DNA of 64,000 nucleotides from Fragilariopsis cylindrus CCMP1102 (GCA_900095095.1 FMBT01000315.1:1-64000), one strand, 5' to 3'. Positions 1 through 11,140 are shown, numbered from the stretch's first letter. Notes: generated from the sequence alone by a model not told the origin. Numbers and translations: made by a program.

Positions 1-7
1 TAAGTGC

Positions 8-2747
8 TTATACTGTTTGTGTCCCCATCCCCTCTGGTAGTATTCCATGTGTACGCTTTGAATCACCATGTTCTTGATCAAGGTATGTTGATGACGTTTT
101 TGAGCGTCGTCTTTTTGATGGTAATGAAGTGATCATATTACTCTCAGAATTCGTATCGGATACTGATGCTGCTGATGAGACAGCAGCAACTTCAGCTTGA
201 GCAGCATTTTTCAATGCGATCTTTGCATTTCTACGTAAGTTACGAAAATCATGTGCAACTTTATCTCTTGCTTTTTCCAATGAAACTTCTACCCATATAC
301 TATGTTTTTTCCCATCACCCTCCCGGATTAAAAATCGACAGCCATCATTTTTCATTTTCGAAACAAAAACTTCCGATAAAACAGTTTTTTGAAATTTATC
401 ACTTGCCTCATATACTTCCGCATAGGATTCTAATAGTAAATTCAATTTACGATTACCAGGTTTTTTCTGATTGTGCCGACCACGACCCATAATAACGTCT
501 AATGGACCCGGCACGAATACAACTTCTTCACTGGCACTGACACTGACACTGGCACTAGTACTATTACCACTACCACTACCACTACCACTATTTCTTTGCG
601 CTGCTGCTATTGTTGTTGATGTGTATTGATGAGTAGTTACATTTGTATTTGATGTCGGCAATTGGATGTTGTTGTTATGAGTACTAGCGGTAGCGGCTGT
701 TGGCGTGTTTTGGCCGTTGCCGTTGCTGATTTCCATCGCCGTTGTAGTCGCAACAGCACCAATATTGCTACTCGTATTACTGTTTTGTAGGAGGGCGAGT
801 CGATTAACGAGATCATCCGGTAAATCATCTAAATTAAAAGCATCTAAACCCCCAATTGACAATGGATCCAATTCTGACATATCCCACGATAGAAATAATG
901 ATCGTTGTTGTTGCTGTCGTTGTTGTCCATCATTACTGTTACCATTATCTTTTTTTTCATCTATCGACATCATCGGTGGAACTCGTTGATATGATGGTGT
1001 CTGTTGCTGTTGTTGCTGATCAAATTGACTTCGATTATTCTTTAGTTGTTGGATGTGTTGTTCAAGTGGTGGATCAGTTTGTTGTTGCGCACGAATGTTT
1101 TGACGGTCTTTATGTTCTTGTTTTTCAATTGCATCTAAGAAAGAATGAAAGAAATCGAATTCAACAACACCGTCATTATTAACAGGTATTGCATTCCGTG
1201 GTATACCATATGACATTAAACTGTATGCACATTCCATTGATGTACCTGTAGGAGAGAGAAGGAAGGAAAAAGAGACGACGGTGAGTGATGTGTACGTACA
1301 GTAATGTGAAATAGGGTATGACGAAACGAAGCATATCGACCGCGATACCTGATCTCGCACAGGTAGAGATAGAGATAGGACCTTCGGCCTTACCTTGATG
1401 GGTACGTGTTCGGACCGCACCCCATGTTAATGCCATTTTTGCAATAATACTGAATATACGTTGTGCGGAATTATTTTCATAACATAAATGTATTCCAACC
1501 TGACGTAATGGCGCAGATCTCAAAGTTTCAATAATTCTTGTTGCACGTCGAGTAACAATAGTTGGCTGACCATGTCCCCACACTACATTTACAAAACCCG
1601 TTTTTTGTATTGTTTCATCTTTTGCCAATATCATTGTTATATAAAGTATTACTCGTGCAACTGAATCGACGGGGCATTTGCATTGTTGTGCACCCATCAC
1701 AACTAAAATTGCTCGTCCATATGCATCACGTTCTTCAGCCAATTGTATGAAACCATAACGTTCCCATAAACTTTTGTCGAGGTCTGTTAAATCATTTAAT
1801 GTTAGATCTCTTGCTAGACATTCCGAACCAAAACATTCTAATTTAATGTCAAAAAATCGTGCCATACGTTTAACAGCTTCATGGACTTGCCAATCACTTG
1901 CACGTAAAAATTTAATTCGTTGTGATTTTACATATTCTGCACCAATAGTACTATTGGTATTGTTAATAATACCATTGTTATTATTATCTGTATGTATTGC
2001 TAATTGTAATGTAGAATAATGTCCACCAGATATGCCTTTTTCTATGAGCACATCCATTTCCTTTAACCAACATTTTAGTTGTATAGGATCTTCATCATCG
2101 TGATTTAATTGATACCCATATACATCATTCTGTGCCTGTTGACGTTCCGTAATAGATAAACTATTAACACGTCGACTTAGATCTGACAAAGTATTTTTAT
2201 TAGAATCTTCTTCTTCCTCCTGGACCTGTTGCTGATCATCGTCCTTAGAATTAGAACTATTAAAACTAAAGCCGAAAAAATTACGTTGGAATTTATTGTG
2301 TTGTTTTCGTCGTTGTTCATCGGCAACAGCATTAACAAAAAAGTCACATTGTTTTGCAATTACTTGATTGGATGGTGTTATATTCGTTGCGGCGCCACCA
2401 CCACCACCACTATGATCAGTTCCGCCAAATAATCCTCCACAGTATTGGACATCACCACCACCGCCGCCGCCACAGCCACCACCAACATCGATATTAACTC
2501 CTCCTATTCCATTATTATTGCCTCCACCGCCACCACCACCACCACCAAAGGCATTATTATTTGTATGAGTAGTATTTGTATTTGTACCACCAAACAAATC
2601 TCTAAAGCTATCATTCAGATTTATACTACCACTACCACTACCGAAACTTCCCATACCACTATTTCTGGTATTGCCATTGCCATTACCATTGCCATTATCC
2701 CCGCTCCAACGACCGTTATAAAATGGACCATTCTGATTTTGCGCCAT
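8..2747 (-). CDS. CRAL-TRIO / DUF6824 fusion protein, two exons
   Basis: Two exons (2747 to 1394, then 1245 to 8) joined by a 148-bp intron (1393-1246) with GTAAGG donor and CCTACAG acceptor. The join keeps frame and gives 863 residues. The N-terminal ~270 residues are low complexity (G, N, Q, S). Residues ~275-490 look like a CRAL-TRIO (Sec14-like) lipid-binding domain: KFLRASDWQVHEAV is a typical CRAL-TRIO N-lobe helix, and DAYGRAILVV matches the DxxGRPxxx strand. A Q/N-rich linker follows. Residues ~693-793 are a DUF6824 domain (PGPLDVIMGRGRH; PGNRKLN; DFRNLRRNA), a family largely known from diatoms and suspected to bind DNA. The end is basic (SKRRRSK) and could be a nuclear signal. Sec14 domains usually move or sense phospholipids or other hydrophobic ligands, so a lipid-responsive nuclear factor is possible, but that is inference. 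Start chosen at the first ATG after an AT-rich, CT-repeat leader. Confidence 0.85.
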
Positions 2748-3112
2748 TATATCTATCTTATTATTATTATTATTTCGCTTCTCTCTCTCTCTCTCTCTCT
2801 TACACTCCTTCTTGCTTAGATACTATGTCTTGTCTGCTGCTGCCGCTGCTGCTGCTACTGATGATGATGCTTTCGTCCCGATGGCCCAGATGATGGCTCC
2901 CCAAGTGACGAGGTGTGTACTGTGTTTTGACTTCTGTGCCTTCTTCTGATACAGTGTACGGTAGTTTAAAATAAAAATATTTATGCTCGTCTATATAAAA
3001 TGTGGCGAAGTTGCTTCCCATTCTGTCAACTCCTGAATATCCCCAAGCGGACAATCTACTACCAATATTTCTGTTTTTTTATGTCTAAATCGCCATAATT
3101 TCGTGTTTTTGT
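2748..3112. other. Intergenic, divergent promoter region
   Basis: It separates the leftward CRAL-TRIO gene from the rightward CDP-DAG synthase fragment, so it probably holds both 5' leaders. It contains a (CT)n tract at about 2779-2800 and a degenerate GCTGCTGC stretch at about 2838-2855. I see no convincing gene here. Confidence 0.5.
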
Positions 3113-3783
3113 GTGTGTTTACGCCAAAATCTGTGCGATACAACCAATACAAATTATGTGTCACTTACACACCCTCCTCCTTCTTCTGTTGTTACTTCGT
3201 CTCCCCCTGATACTACTACTACTACTACTACCTTGCAACTTCATCATGTTTTACGACTCGAAGGAGGAGGAGAAGACGAAGCATCTGCCGACAATGTAGC
3301 AGTAGCAGCAGCAGCAGTAGTTACAGTGCCTTCACCACTAGATTTAGCAATGAAATCAGCAAAATGGAATGGATTAAAGACTCGTATTTTATCAACTATT
3401 GGGATTATATCATCATTAGGTGGATTAAGTTATTTCTTTAAAGAAGATGGATTATCAGTTTTTGTTGTTGTATTACAGGCAATGATGTATCGTGAAATGA
3501 CACGAACAATTGGTGGTGACGATTGGGGAACAAGCTTAGCAACTGTACGAAAATATTGGTGGTTCGTAACGGCTGTTATTGCATGGAACGGACCACGTTT
3601 ATATCCATGGAAACGTGGTTTATTGGAAGCAATAGCATTTACGATGACAATATCAACTGGATTACTCACAACGATACTTGGTTTTCAATACAATCGTAAC
3701 GGAAATATTGAATTTCGTGAATATATCCGACAAACTGCTGTATCATTATTTAGTGCAGCATTAGTTGTATTACCATCGTATAC
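3113..3783 (+). pseudogene. CDP-diacylglycerol synthase, 5' part only
   Basis: From the methionine at about 3351 the protein reads MKSAKWNGLKTRILSTIG, then hydrophobic segments and an FVVVLQAMMYREM stretch, ending near ALVVLPSY. This matches the N-terminal membrane half of eukaryotic phosphatidate cytidylyltransferase, which makes CDP-diacylglycerol from phosphatidate and CTP in the ER. Similarity stops at about 3783. The catalytic half (the SPKKTWEG region and the C-terminal signature with its metal-binding aspartates) is absent. The frame stays open to 4408, but that part reads as AT-rich non-homologous sequence. No in-frame ATG lies upstream of 3351 in this frame, so the true start may be there or in an unseen 5' exon. 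The cut lies directly beside the HNH-like gene on the other strand. A very long intron is the alternative, but I found no downstream exon in the window. Confidence 0.65.
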
Positions 3784-4163
3784 GACCTGTCCCAAAACTT
3801 CGGATGATAAAAAGGAAAAACAATTGCTACTACTACTATATCTATTCAAAAATATAGAGACAAAAATAGAAACAAAAATAAAAGTCATCCATCACTCATT
3901 AAATTTGTTTACTTTATATTTAATTTACTTTTTCAATTACTGCATACATGTACATAATGTTACGGTTATGTTATTATATGTTACTTTCTTTTCCTGTTAT
4001 TCATTTAGTCGTTCTTGTTTAATTCTGTTTCGTTCCCTTCTCACCAATACATTTATTTTTCGTTTCGTGTTGTTCAGATATTATTATTCTCCCACTCGGC
4101 TTGTGCATGACGCTCTTCTGCACGACGATCTTCTGCACGACGCTCTTATTATCGTAACTCTTA
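3784..4163. other. Junction segment between truncated synthase and HNH-like gene
   Basis: AT-rich sequence with no homology to the synthase. It includes small tandem repeats at about 4106-4175 (a CTTCTGCACGACG-type unit and a doubled TTATTATCGTAACTC unit) that run into the end of the HNH-like gene. This may be the left edge of an insertion; I could not find a target duplication. Confidence 0.3.
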
Positions 4164-6411
4164 TTATCGTAACTCTTCCAAGTCCTCATTATTACTTCTT
4201 TTCCTTAGATCGCAAAGGTGCGTTAGAATTAAGTGGCAACCAGTACATGCGATCTGTCCTTGTTCTTTCAACATTTTCTTCAGTTCATCAAGTTGCATTT
4301 GATACCAACAACCATTCTTGTTGCTGGGATCTTTGTGGTGAATATCAAAGCAACTGCCTAGATACAAATCAAGTTTATCCCCTTGTCTATCATTCTTGTC
4401 TAGCATAACCTGTACTGCTTCGATATGTGTTTGACATTTAGAAACAGTATCGTGACCGAAGGGACATGCTACATTGCCAATGCCATTCGTATCTTGTAAC
4501 AGAGTGCAACAACCCAGCCGTCGGAACTGTAACCTTTTCCATTCACGGATATGGAGTAATTGTAAGGATGGTCCTTGTCTGGCATTAGGGTCGTCAACTT
4601 CAAAGAAAGTTTTGAGCCTGTGACATGATTTATCCATTAACACACAAAATTCTTCTTCAATGAGTCGTTTCTTGGTATTAAATATACTTCCAACCCGTTG
4701 ATTTTTTTGTGTTCTGTTGAAATGATCCCAGTCTTTCGATCCTGATACAATTACCTCAGAGAGATAATGCAGGATTTTTTTCTTTAGTGCATTGAGTTCC
4801 ACAGCAGCAGTTAATGGTTGAAAACCTTCCCTGTAACAAAACCTTCTTCTATCAAAATAAGAAACGACCTTTTCTTCCAACTCATCTTGGTTTAGTAGAT
4901 TGAAGATGCGGTTTTGAAAGATAGTCATTGTTCCTCTGTCTGAATACAGAGTACAATTTAATGCACACCCACAAAATGTATTCTTTGGTACATTTTCACC
5001 CTCAACCAATAGAATCTCATCATGAAACATTGAATGATGATTGGTACAGCGTGTACAAGGATGGTTATGAAGAAAACAGTTGATATCATCAACTGTTCTA
5101 CTGTCTGGGTGTGGGTGTCGTTTCGCTTCCTGTAAATAAACGTCACAAAAATAATGGTATTAGTTATGAAAATTATAATTAGTGAAATGAAATAGAATAG
5201 AACGAATATGACTTACGAGAATATTGTTTTTACACTCCCTTTCACGCGTTACTTTCTCTTCATATTTTTCCATATTAAATTTCATCTGTCCTAATGCACG
5301 AACAATATAGCAATTCTTACACCAGATCCCTGTTGCCCGTAGTTGTTCAGGAACTGTAATCTTAATGATACTGCCACAATTCATATGTTGGCAAACTATT
5401 TCATCTTTCTTTGCCACCATGGCTCTGCGTAGCGATGCTTTTAAACAGCAACAGGTGGTGCCTTTTTCTAGTTTTATTATTCGGTTTTGATTTATTATTA
5501 TCGAGACAATGCTTACACGTTCTCATATATATATTATCACCTTCTTCGGCTGATTCAAACCATGTTCTGAGTTTTTCGATTGGTAAATTCATTACACACT
5601 GTTTTAACAATTCAACCTGGAAATCGTCTAATGAAGGTTGATTCTCATTATTCTTTAACCCCATCTTTAATTTAACCCATTCTACACCATCGACTGCCTC
5701 CACAATCTGTTTTAATTCTAGTGCAGAATGAACTTTGCAGTCGTATCCAATCTTCTGGGCTAAACCTTTTGGTAGCTGACTGTCCGCCGATTCGAACCAT
5801 GTACTGAGTTTTTCGATTGGTAAATTCATTACACACTGTTTTAACAATTCAACCTGGAAATCGTCTAATGAAGGTTGATTCTCATTATTCTTTAACTGCG
5901 AGGTTAATTTATCCCATTCGAGACCATCGACTGCCTCCACAATCTGTTTTAATTCTAGTGCAGTCTGAACTTTGCAGTCGTATCCAATCTTCTGGGCTAA
6001 ACCTTTTGGTAGCTGACTGCTAGCTAGAATATCTCGCATGATGATGACGTGGGAGAAACGATAGTAAAAGAAGTAACGTGACATAAAATCCACAGGAAAA
6101 TTCCGATAAGCCATGTAATCACTTACTGTTAGCCATTCACCTTTGATGTATCGTTGTTTCATTGTAAGATTCTTGCAGCGTCTCCCCCACGATAAGCAAC
6201 TTCTACAACGCCAAACATGGTCAACCACAATTTTCGGTCCACCTTGTGAGATATATTTACCTCGCATTGGCACATACTGTTCCACTACTGAACAGTCAAT
6301 GTCATCTTCTTCAAACTTATCAAATCTAGTTGGAAATACATAATTCTTGCCTGAGGGAGTCTCAAATACGCAAGACGACGCCTTGAAATGAAATTGGTTC
6401 ATGGTTGACAT
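4164..6411 (-). CDS. HNH-like nuclease with duplicated 79-residue module, three exons
   Basis: Proposed exons 6411-5517, 5437-5217 and 5129-4164. The introns are 5516-5438 (GTAAGC donor, 79 bp) and 5216-5130 (GTAAGT donor, TTTACAG acceptor, 87 bp). Both joins keep frame and give 693 residues. The second intron is the firmer; in the first, neighbouring acceptors are possible. Residues ~69-79 hold a CxxC...C cluster. Residues 132-210 and 211-289 are two nearly identical copies of a module containing SQLPKGLAQKIGYD and LKQCVMNLPIEKL. More Cys/His clusters follow (HNHPCTRCTNHH across the second junction; FCGCALNC). The C-terminus has DIHHKDPSNKNG and then CTGCHLILTH, the spacing of an HNH (beta-beta-alpha metal) nuclease: HH, Asn, CxxCH. 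Such proteins are abundant in diatoms and their role is not established. It may be a selfish or homing-type gene; that is inference from the truncated neighbour. Confidence 0.6.
5552..6025 (-). repeat. 237-bp direct tandem duplication within coding sequence
   Basis: Two adjoining in-frame copies of about 237 bp (79 codons); for instance, TAAATTCATTACACACTG recurs at 5584 and 5821. The copies are nearly identical at the DNA level, differing mainly in the AxxxSQLKNN versus VxxxKMGLKNN segment, so the duplication is recent or homogenised. Confidence 0.9.
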
Positions 6412-7145
6412 GATTTCGTTTATTAGATTGAATGAATGAGGAAATTAGTGAAATGTAAAAATATACCCTAAACGTTAATATGAAAACACTACATTAATTT
6501 GTCTATGGTTATTACAAGTTCTGAACAATAAAGATAGAGATAGTTCATTTCTTGCGATCGATGTAATTCTGCCTTTTTCTTTCCATTTTAGTATTGCATT
6601 ATTCGGTAACCTTGTATACAACTTTCTATTTGTAACTCACTTCGCCTAATACTTATATTGGTATTAGCGGATCAAAGGACATCGCCAGCTTCGACTCCAT
6701 AATATGTATCAAAGGACATCGCCAGCTTCGACTCCATAATATGTATCAAAGGACATCGCCAGCTTCGACTCCAATAATATGTATCAAAGGACATCGCCAG
6801 CTTCGACTCCAATAATATGTATAACACTTCTCTTAGTGTTATATATATTCGGACGCTTCTCTTATTCCTATTCCGATGTCATAAATAACTAAGTACTTCT
6901 TTTGTTTGCGTTTGGCTTCTATTGACATTGACTAGTCGCGTGTCCCTACGCACGTCAAACATAATCAACAACCTTGCATGAAGTAATTGAAAGTGGATGA
7001 TCGTGCGTTATCTAACTTATACTTTTCTTTCAGTATAATTTGTACACTGAAAATAAGCTACTTGTTTATAAACATATGTTTTTCCTACTTGATGATTAAT
7101 TTTGCTTCACTTCACCATAAAACATTATAAAGACACGATAGCAAG
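6412..7145. other. Intergenic with 38-bp tandem repeat
   Basis: This holds the upstream region of the HNH-like gene, the tandem repeat listed separately, and the AT-rich leader of the gene at 7146. I see no coding sequence. Confidence 0.5.
6671..6820. repeat. Tandem repeat, four 37-38 bp units
   Basis: Four consecutive near-perfect units built on ATCAAAGGACATCGCCAGCT followed by TCGACTCCATAATATGT. The last two units carry an extra A (CCAATAAT), which gives 38 rather than 37 bp. There are no spacers between units, so it is not a CRISPR array. Confidence 0.95.
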
Positions 7146-8039
7146 ATGGACAACAACGATTACAAAAAGATGATACCTCCTGGTTCACCCACCCCATCAC
7201 AGGAACAATATAGTCGATACGATTATGACGAGGATCACAAAGAATATATTCCCGAAGATATTTCAATAATTCTCACAAACTTTGCCTATCCAGAACTAAT
7301 CACTCAACATTATTTTGGTAAATTAATAAAATTGGAAATCCAAAGTGATTTGATAGACCAGATCGAGAAACACATGAAAGAAGAAGAGAAATGGTTCGGC
7401 GAATATTACCAAAACAGGAAGATGTATACTAATTGGTTTTGGTTACACGAGAAAATTGATAATGATTCCAATATGGATTCATTTCCCTCTGACGACGGTA
7501 TGGTTTATAAAATCACAACCTCCTTCCAAATCAAATGCGATAGATTGTTGCAGATGAAACAATGGATTGAAGATCTAAATGAGAAGAGCGTTTTTATTGA
7601 GTACCCTATTAATCATTTCATTCGTTTGCTTTTGAATGAAATGGATCGTTTCTTGTATTCTGTTCCGTTCAAAGATCTTAAAGCACTGGTAGTAGACTCA
7701 AAGAAGGAATTATTCAAAACGTTTGAGATTCATTGTCAACAATTATTGTTAGAAAATTATGAACATGACACTTATGATTCCACTCTTTTGTACGATAAGG
7801 ACGTACAATTACATTTACAAAGTTTATATTATTATATTGAAAAGGAAGGGAATGATTGCATGAAACCAACATTTGATGCTGCTGTTGTTAGTACTACTAA
7901 ATTAACCACTCCAACGAAGTCTACTACACAAGAAGCAGACAAGAAGCCACCTGCAGTTACCGAATCTGCCCCTCCTAGTACTGACACCTTGCCAAAACAT
8001 AAAAAATACAAAGTTGGAAGTAGTCGGACCTCCAAGTAA
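7146..8039 (+). CDS. Orphan protein, 297 residues
   Basis: Intronless frame from an ATG preceded by an A-rich leader. I do not recognise the family. The body (residues ~30-235) is mostly helical in character, with many charged and aromatic residues (KHMKEEEKWFGEYYQNRK; LLLNEMDRFLY). The last ~60 residues are a T/P/K-rich tail ending in KHKKYKVGSS, which may be disordered and basic. There is no signal peptide or membrane segment. Base composition is AT-rich, like the HNH-like and 633-residue orphan genes rather than the housekeeping genes. It lies between two mobile-looking regions, so it may be accessory. The length of the frame and normal codon structure argue for a real gene. Confidence 0.6.
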   Translation: MDNNDYKKMIPPGSPTPSQEQYSRYDYDEDHKEYIPEDISIILTNFAYPELITQHYFGKLIKLEIQSDLIDQIEKHMKEEEKWFGEYYQNRKMYTNWFWLHEKIDNDSNMDSFPSDDGMVYKITTSFQIKCDRLLQMKQWIEDLNEKSVFIEYPINHFIRLLLNEMDRFLYSVPFKDLKALVVDSKKELFKTFEIHCQQLLLENYEHDTYDSTLLYDKDVQLHLQSLYYYIEKEGNDCMKPTFDAAVVSTTKLTTPTKSTTQEADKKPPAVTESAPPSTDTLPKHKKYKVGSSRTSK

Positions 8040-8195
8040 CGATCGAAGGAACGAACGAAATGAACACATGAAAGAATCAACTAATAAATAAAAGGAATCT
8101 TCCTGCAATACAATAAAAAGAAATTACATATCCATAATGATTTTTTCGACCCTCGCGTTTAAGATAATTCTCATATTTGAGATTCATTTTTTTTC

Positions 8196-8490
8196 TCAGA
8201 TTGAAGCAATTTTGAAATTATCATTCCTATTTTCGTCATTAACATCGTTATCATTATCGTTATCATTGTCATCATCAATTAGTGAAGATCGTCGTTGTCG
8301 TGGTTGGGATTGGGATTGTTGCCAATTAAACCCAGATCGTTTCTGATCTGTATCTGTATTTGTATTTTGACTACTGCTGCTTCGTCGTTGTTGCTGTTGT
8401 TGTTTATCACCATTGCTGTATAATTCTTTTAATGACGACGTTGACGTTGACGTTGACGTTGACGTTACATTATTATTATTAGGATCAGAT
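8196..8490 (-). pseudogene. 3' end of a host gene interrupted by the 8491-12194 element
   Basis: On the minus strand an open frame of 97 codons enters from the element boundary and ends at TGA (8198-8196). It has typical diatom low-complexity coding sequence: NNNN, alternating T/S from an ACGTCA repeat, QQQQQRR, SSSS, then KRSGFNWQQSQSQPRQRR and a D/N run. The other half lies at 12198-12421. Removing the element and one copy of the GAT duplication gives a continuous frame (TTA GAA TCT GAT CCT). The family is not recognised; the product is probably a disordered protein tail. Confidence 0.65.
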
Positions 8491-8628
8491 GTACTATAAC
8501 CAATTTGGCAATGTGGGTATGTTTAGTGCGAGCCAAATAAAAGAGATTAAAAAAGACAGCCAAAAAATATGACAGCCAAGTAAAAGAGATTAAAAAAGAC
8601 AGCCAAAAAATATGTCAGCCAAGTAAAA
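8491..8628 (+). repeat. Left terminal direct repeat (138 bp)
   Basis: It begins GTACTATAACCAATTTGGCA and is composed mainly of 43-bp subrepeats with AGCCAAGTAAAAGAGATTAA cores. It matches 12057-12194 with one mismatch. The subrepeat array runs on inside the element to about 8660. Confidence 0.95.
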
Positions 8629-8699
8629 GAGATTAAAAGAGAAAGCCAAAAAATATAAACGCGCTGATAATGGTGGTAATGATACCTTCGATATGAACG

Positions 8700-9392
8700 T
8701 ACTAATAGTTCTATTTCAAATTAAGTACAAGAGGAACCGGCTACTACTATAATCAATGGGGAGTGGACATTGTTATTTCGATCGGCGTATCAAATAAACA
8801 TAACGTATAGCATTCAAGATCAAGTTATCGAAACGTATTGCGTTCAAGATCAAGTTATTGGAATCTTCAGTGATAATAATGATGATGATGATGATGATAG
8901 TAACGATACACGCAAGGACAACGACGTTCATGACGATGATTTAGAACGGTATCAAGACGTTCACGATGATCGATACGGTTACAATACTACTACAACCAAT
9001 GGGGAGTTTATATCGTTATTCTCATCATTATTTCGATTGATAAATCGAGTTCAAGTTTTCAATGATAATGATAATGATGACGATGATACCAGTGCCAACG
9101 TTCACGAATTAGATGAGACTATTGCTATTATTATGCAACTGGTAATGTTATACCAAGTCAAGTATGAAGACCGACTACTATTATTGTTACCACAAGTACA
9201 AGTAATGAACCAATTATTATTACTGTTATACCTAGTAATAAATGACGTTGATACTATCCAATCGGTGAATCGACTAGTAGCCCTATATCAAGCCAAGTAC
9301 AAAATGATAGGGCGCAACAACGAAGATACTATTGACATTATGCAACAGTACGACGAAGTATATTATTTCTATCATTACAATCGCCGATATGA

Positions 9393-9433
<41 letters not shown>

Positions 9434-10092
9434 TTCGTAATAACGATAGTACTCTTTACGGTGAAGATGATGCAAGTACACGTCCATACGGTTACTCCAC
9501 CGACGATGAGGATAATGATAATACTAATACTACCATTAAGCAACTAGTAACTCTACTCCAAGTAAAGTACAAGATGATGCCATTTGTTCACGATGATGAT
9601 GATGATACCATCGCGAGTTCACGAAGAAAATGATTCTATTGCCATTATGCAACTAGAAATTCTTTATCAAGTGAAGTACAAGTACAACATAATCAAGATG
9701 TTCACAACGAGAACGCTATAGTTCGATGGCTTCACTCTGTTACATCAACCGATGGGGAGATAATGCTATTTCGATTGATGTATCTATATAGGAATAATGA
9801 TACTATATTAGCCCTGAATAACGATTCTTATAGAATGAAGCTTACGCGAACAACGAAAGAATCCAGTAGTGCTCGAATTGATTATGCTAGTAATAATACA
9901 ACAACGGAAGATTCCAGTAGCCCCGATAATGCGAGCGAAGATCTAATTGATTCAAATAAGATCTTAAATGGGGAGTACTATTTTGCTTTAAGTATGGACG
10001 CTTTAACAAATACTACCGAAGATCTAATTGATTCGTCTAAGAAATACGCTGATAAGAACGAAGACAATTTAATTGTATTTTTAACCGTTTAG
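8700..10092 (+). pseudogene. Repetitive coding remnant inside the element
   Basis: The reading frames here (main stretches 8770-9633 and 9763-10092) are built from degenerate copies of two motifs. One is like QLVxLYQVKYK (near 8710, 9150, 9285, 9545, 9650). The other is like NGExxxLFRLxY (near 8755, 9000, 9755, 9965). They are separated by D/N-rich stretches from GATGAT and AATAAT repeats. The original was evidently a modular repeat protein. The family is unknown. It looks broken, with about two breaks. It ends 8 bp from the end of the convergent frame at 10100. Confidence 0.4.
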
Positions 10093-10099
10093 TGTAGTA

Positions 10100-11140
10100 T
10101 CAATTTTTTCTAAGCTCAGAAGGTGATAAGTTGGCATGAGCAAACGCATTTAATCCACCCATTAATTGTTTACCATTTTCACTATCTTGTATCACTACTA
10201 CTTTCTCTGAATAGCGATCCATTAATATTGTTTGTCCCGTAAGCACTTCATTTTCCCAATTTCCTAATTTACGTGTAGTTAAATGAGTCAAATGCGCATT
10301 CTTATAGTCGGTATGACGTCTACTAGCACGGTGACCAATTGAGATATAACCGTTGGTAAATATCTCAGATTTCATAGACCATTTGTTTTGATCCCATACC
10401 TCATGTGGAGATAATAATTGTTTCAACCGTTTAAGTTTATTATATACGATAGGAAATTCGTGTTGGAGTACCAATTCCGTTAGTTGAATATATTCATTAA
10501 TCATCTTCATCAACTTAGTCATCAATATTCCATCATTGGTATTATATTCACCACATCTATTACTTATACCTTCTTGTCGCTTCTGACCAGAACACACACC
10601 AAACATAATTGAATTTTCGTTTACATCACCAGGACCCTGACAATTCGATGATAATACTTTCATGATATTGTGTGCTCCAATAAATGATGTTATTTCATCT
10701 AATTTAACCTTTTGTTCAGAATTAATTTCTGTTATTTTTATTGGAATGACTTTTTCTTCGAAGTTCTTGTGTCCAACATCGGTTGATAAATTGGTGTTGG
10801 TATATATAGTAGAATTATTTCCTTCTTTCAACACAAATACTCCATCTTCATTGTTATTGATAGTAGCAGCAGCAGCAGCAACTACAACACATGCCTCTGC
10901 AGATATTCTTTTAACTTGTTCACTGATAACATCTAATTTATTTATTAGTAATAATAGACTAACGTTGTGAGGATAGACTTTTTTTGTCAAGCCTTCAGAT
11001 GGTGGTGTAGCTTCTAATTGAATACTATCATTATTAATGATTTCGTTTGCATTAAAAACATCCACACTTGCTCTTAACGACGGAGTTTTACCGTCAGAAG
11101 AATATAAATATATATCACCTTGTGTAATTGTCTGTTCCAA
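10100..11140 (-). CDS. Orphan frame within the element
   Basis: About 346 codons with ordinary-looking protein content and no recognised domain. There is an alanine run (~residues 87-94), a central region with a few cysteines (CQGPGDV; FGVCSGQ; SNRCGEY) and a C-terminal block (IGHRASRRHTDYKNAHLTH, then GNWENEVLTGQTILMD) that looks like the conserved core. It lies just downstream of the 11246-12049 frame and may belong to the same gene. I leave them separate because the element looks interrupted. There is no initiating ATG at the 5' end, in keeping with it being part of something larger. No transposition function can be assigned. Confidence 0.4.
   Translation of the reverse strand: MEQTITQGDIYLYSSDGKTPSLRASVDVFNANEIINNDSIQLEATPPSEGLTKKVYPHNVSLLLLINKLDVISEQVKRISAEACVVVAAAAATINNNEDGVFVLKEGNNSTIYTNTNLSTDVGHKNFEEKVIPIKITEINSEQKVKLDEITSFIGAHNIMKVLSSNCQGPGDVNENSIMFGVCSGQKRQEGISNRCGEYNTNDGILMTKLMKMINEYIQLTELVLQHEFPIVYNKLKRLKQLLSPHEVWDQNKWSMKSEIFTNGYISIGHRASRRHTDYKNAHLTHLTTRKLGNWENEVLTGQTILMDRYSEKVVVIQDSENGKQLMGGLNAFAHANLSPSELRKN

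Noticed and set aside
2800-3054. Short leftward frame upstream of the CRAL-TRIO gene
   Set aside because: S run from a GCTGCT repeat, no conserved content, lies in the leader region.
6671-6820. CRISPR array
   Set aside because: Head-to-tail units with no spacers; a plain minisatellite.
8491-8660. CRISPR-like look of the 43-bp repeat units
   Set aside because: Units adjoin one another with no unique spacers, the setting is a eukaryotic nuclear genome, and the array is part of a terminal direct repeat.
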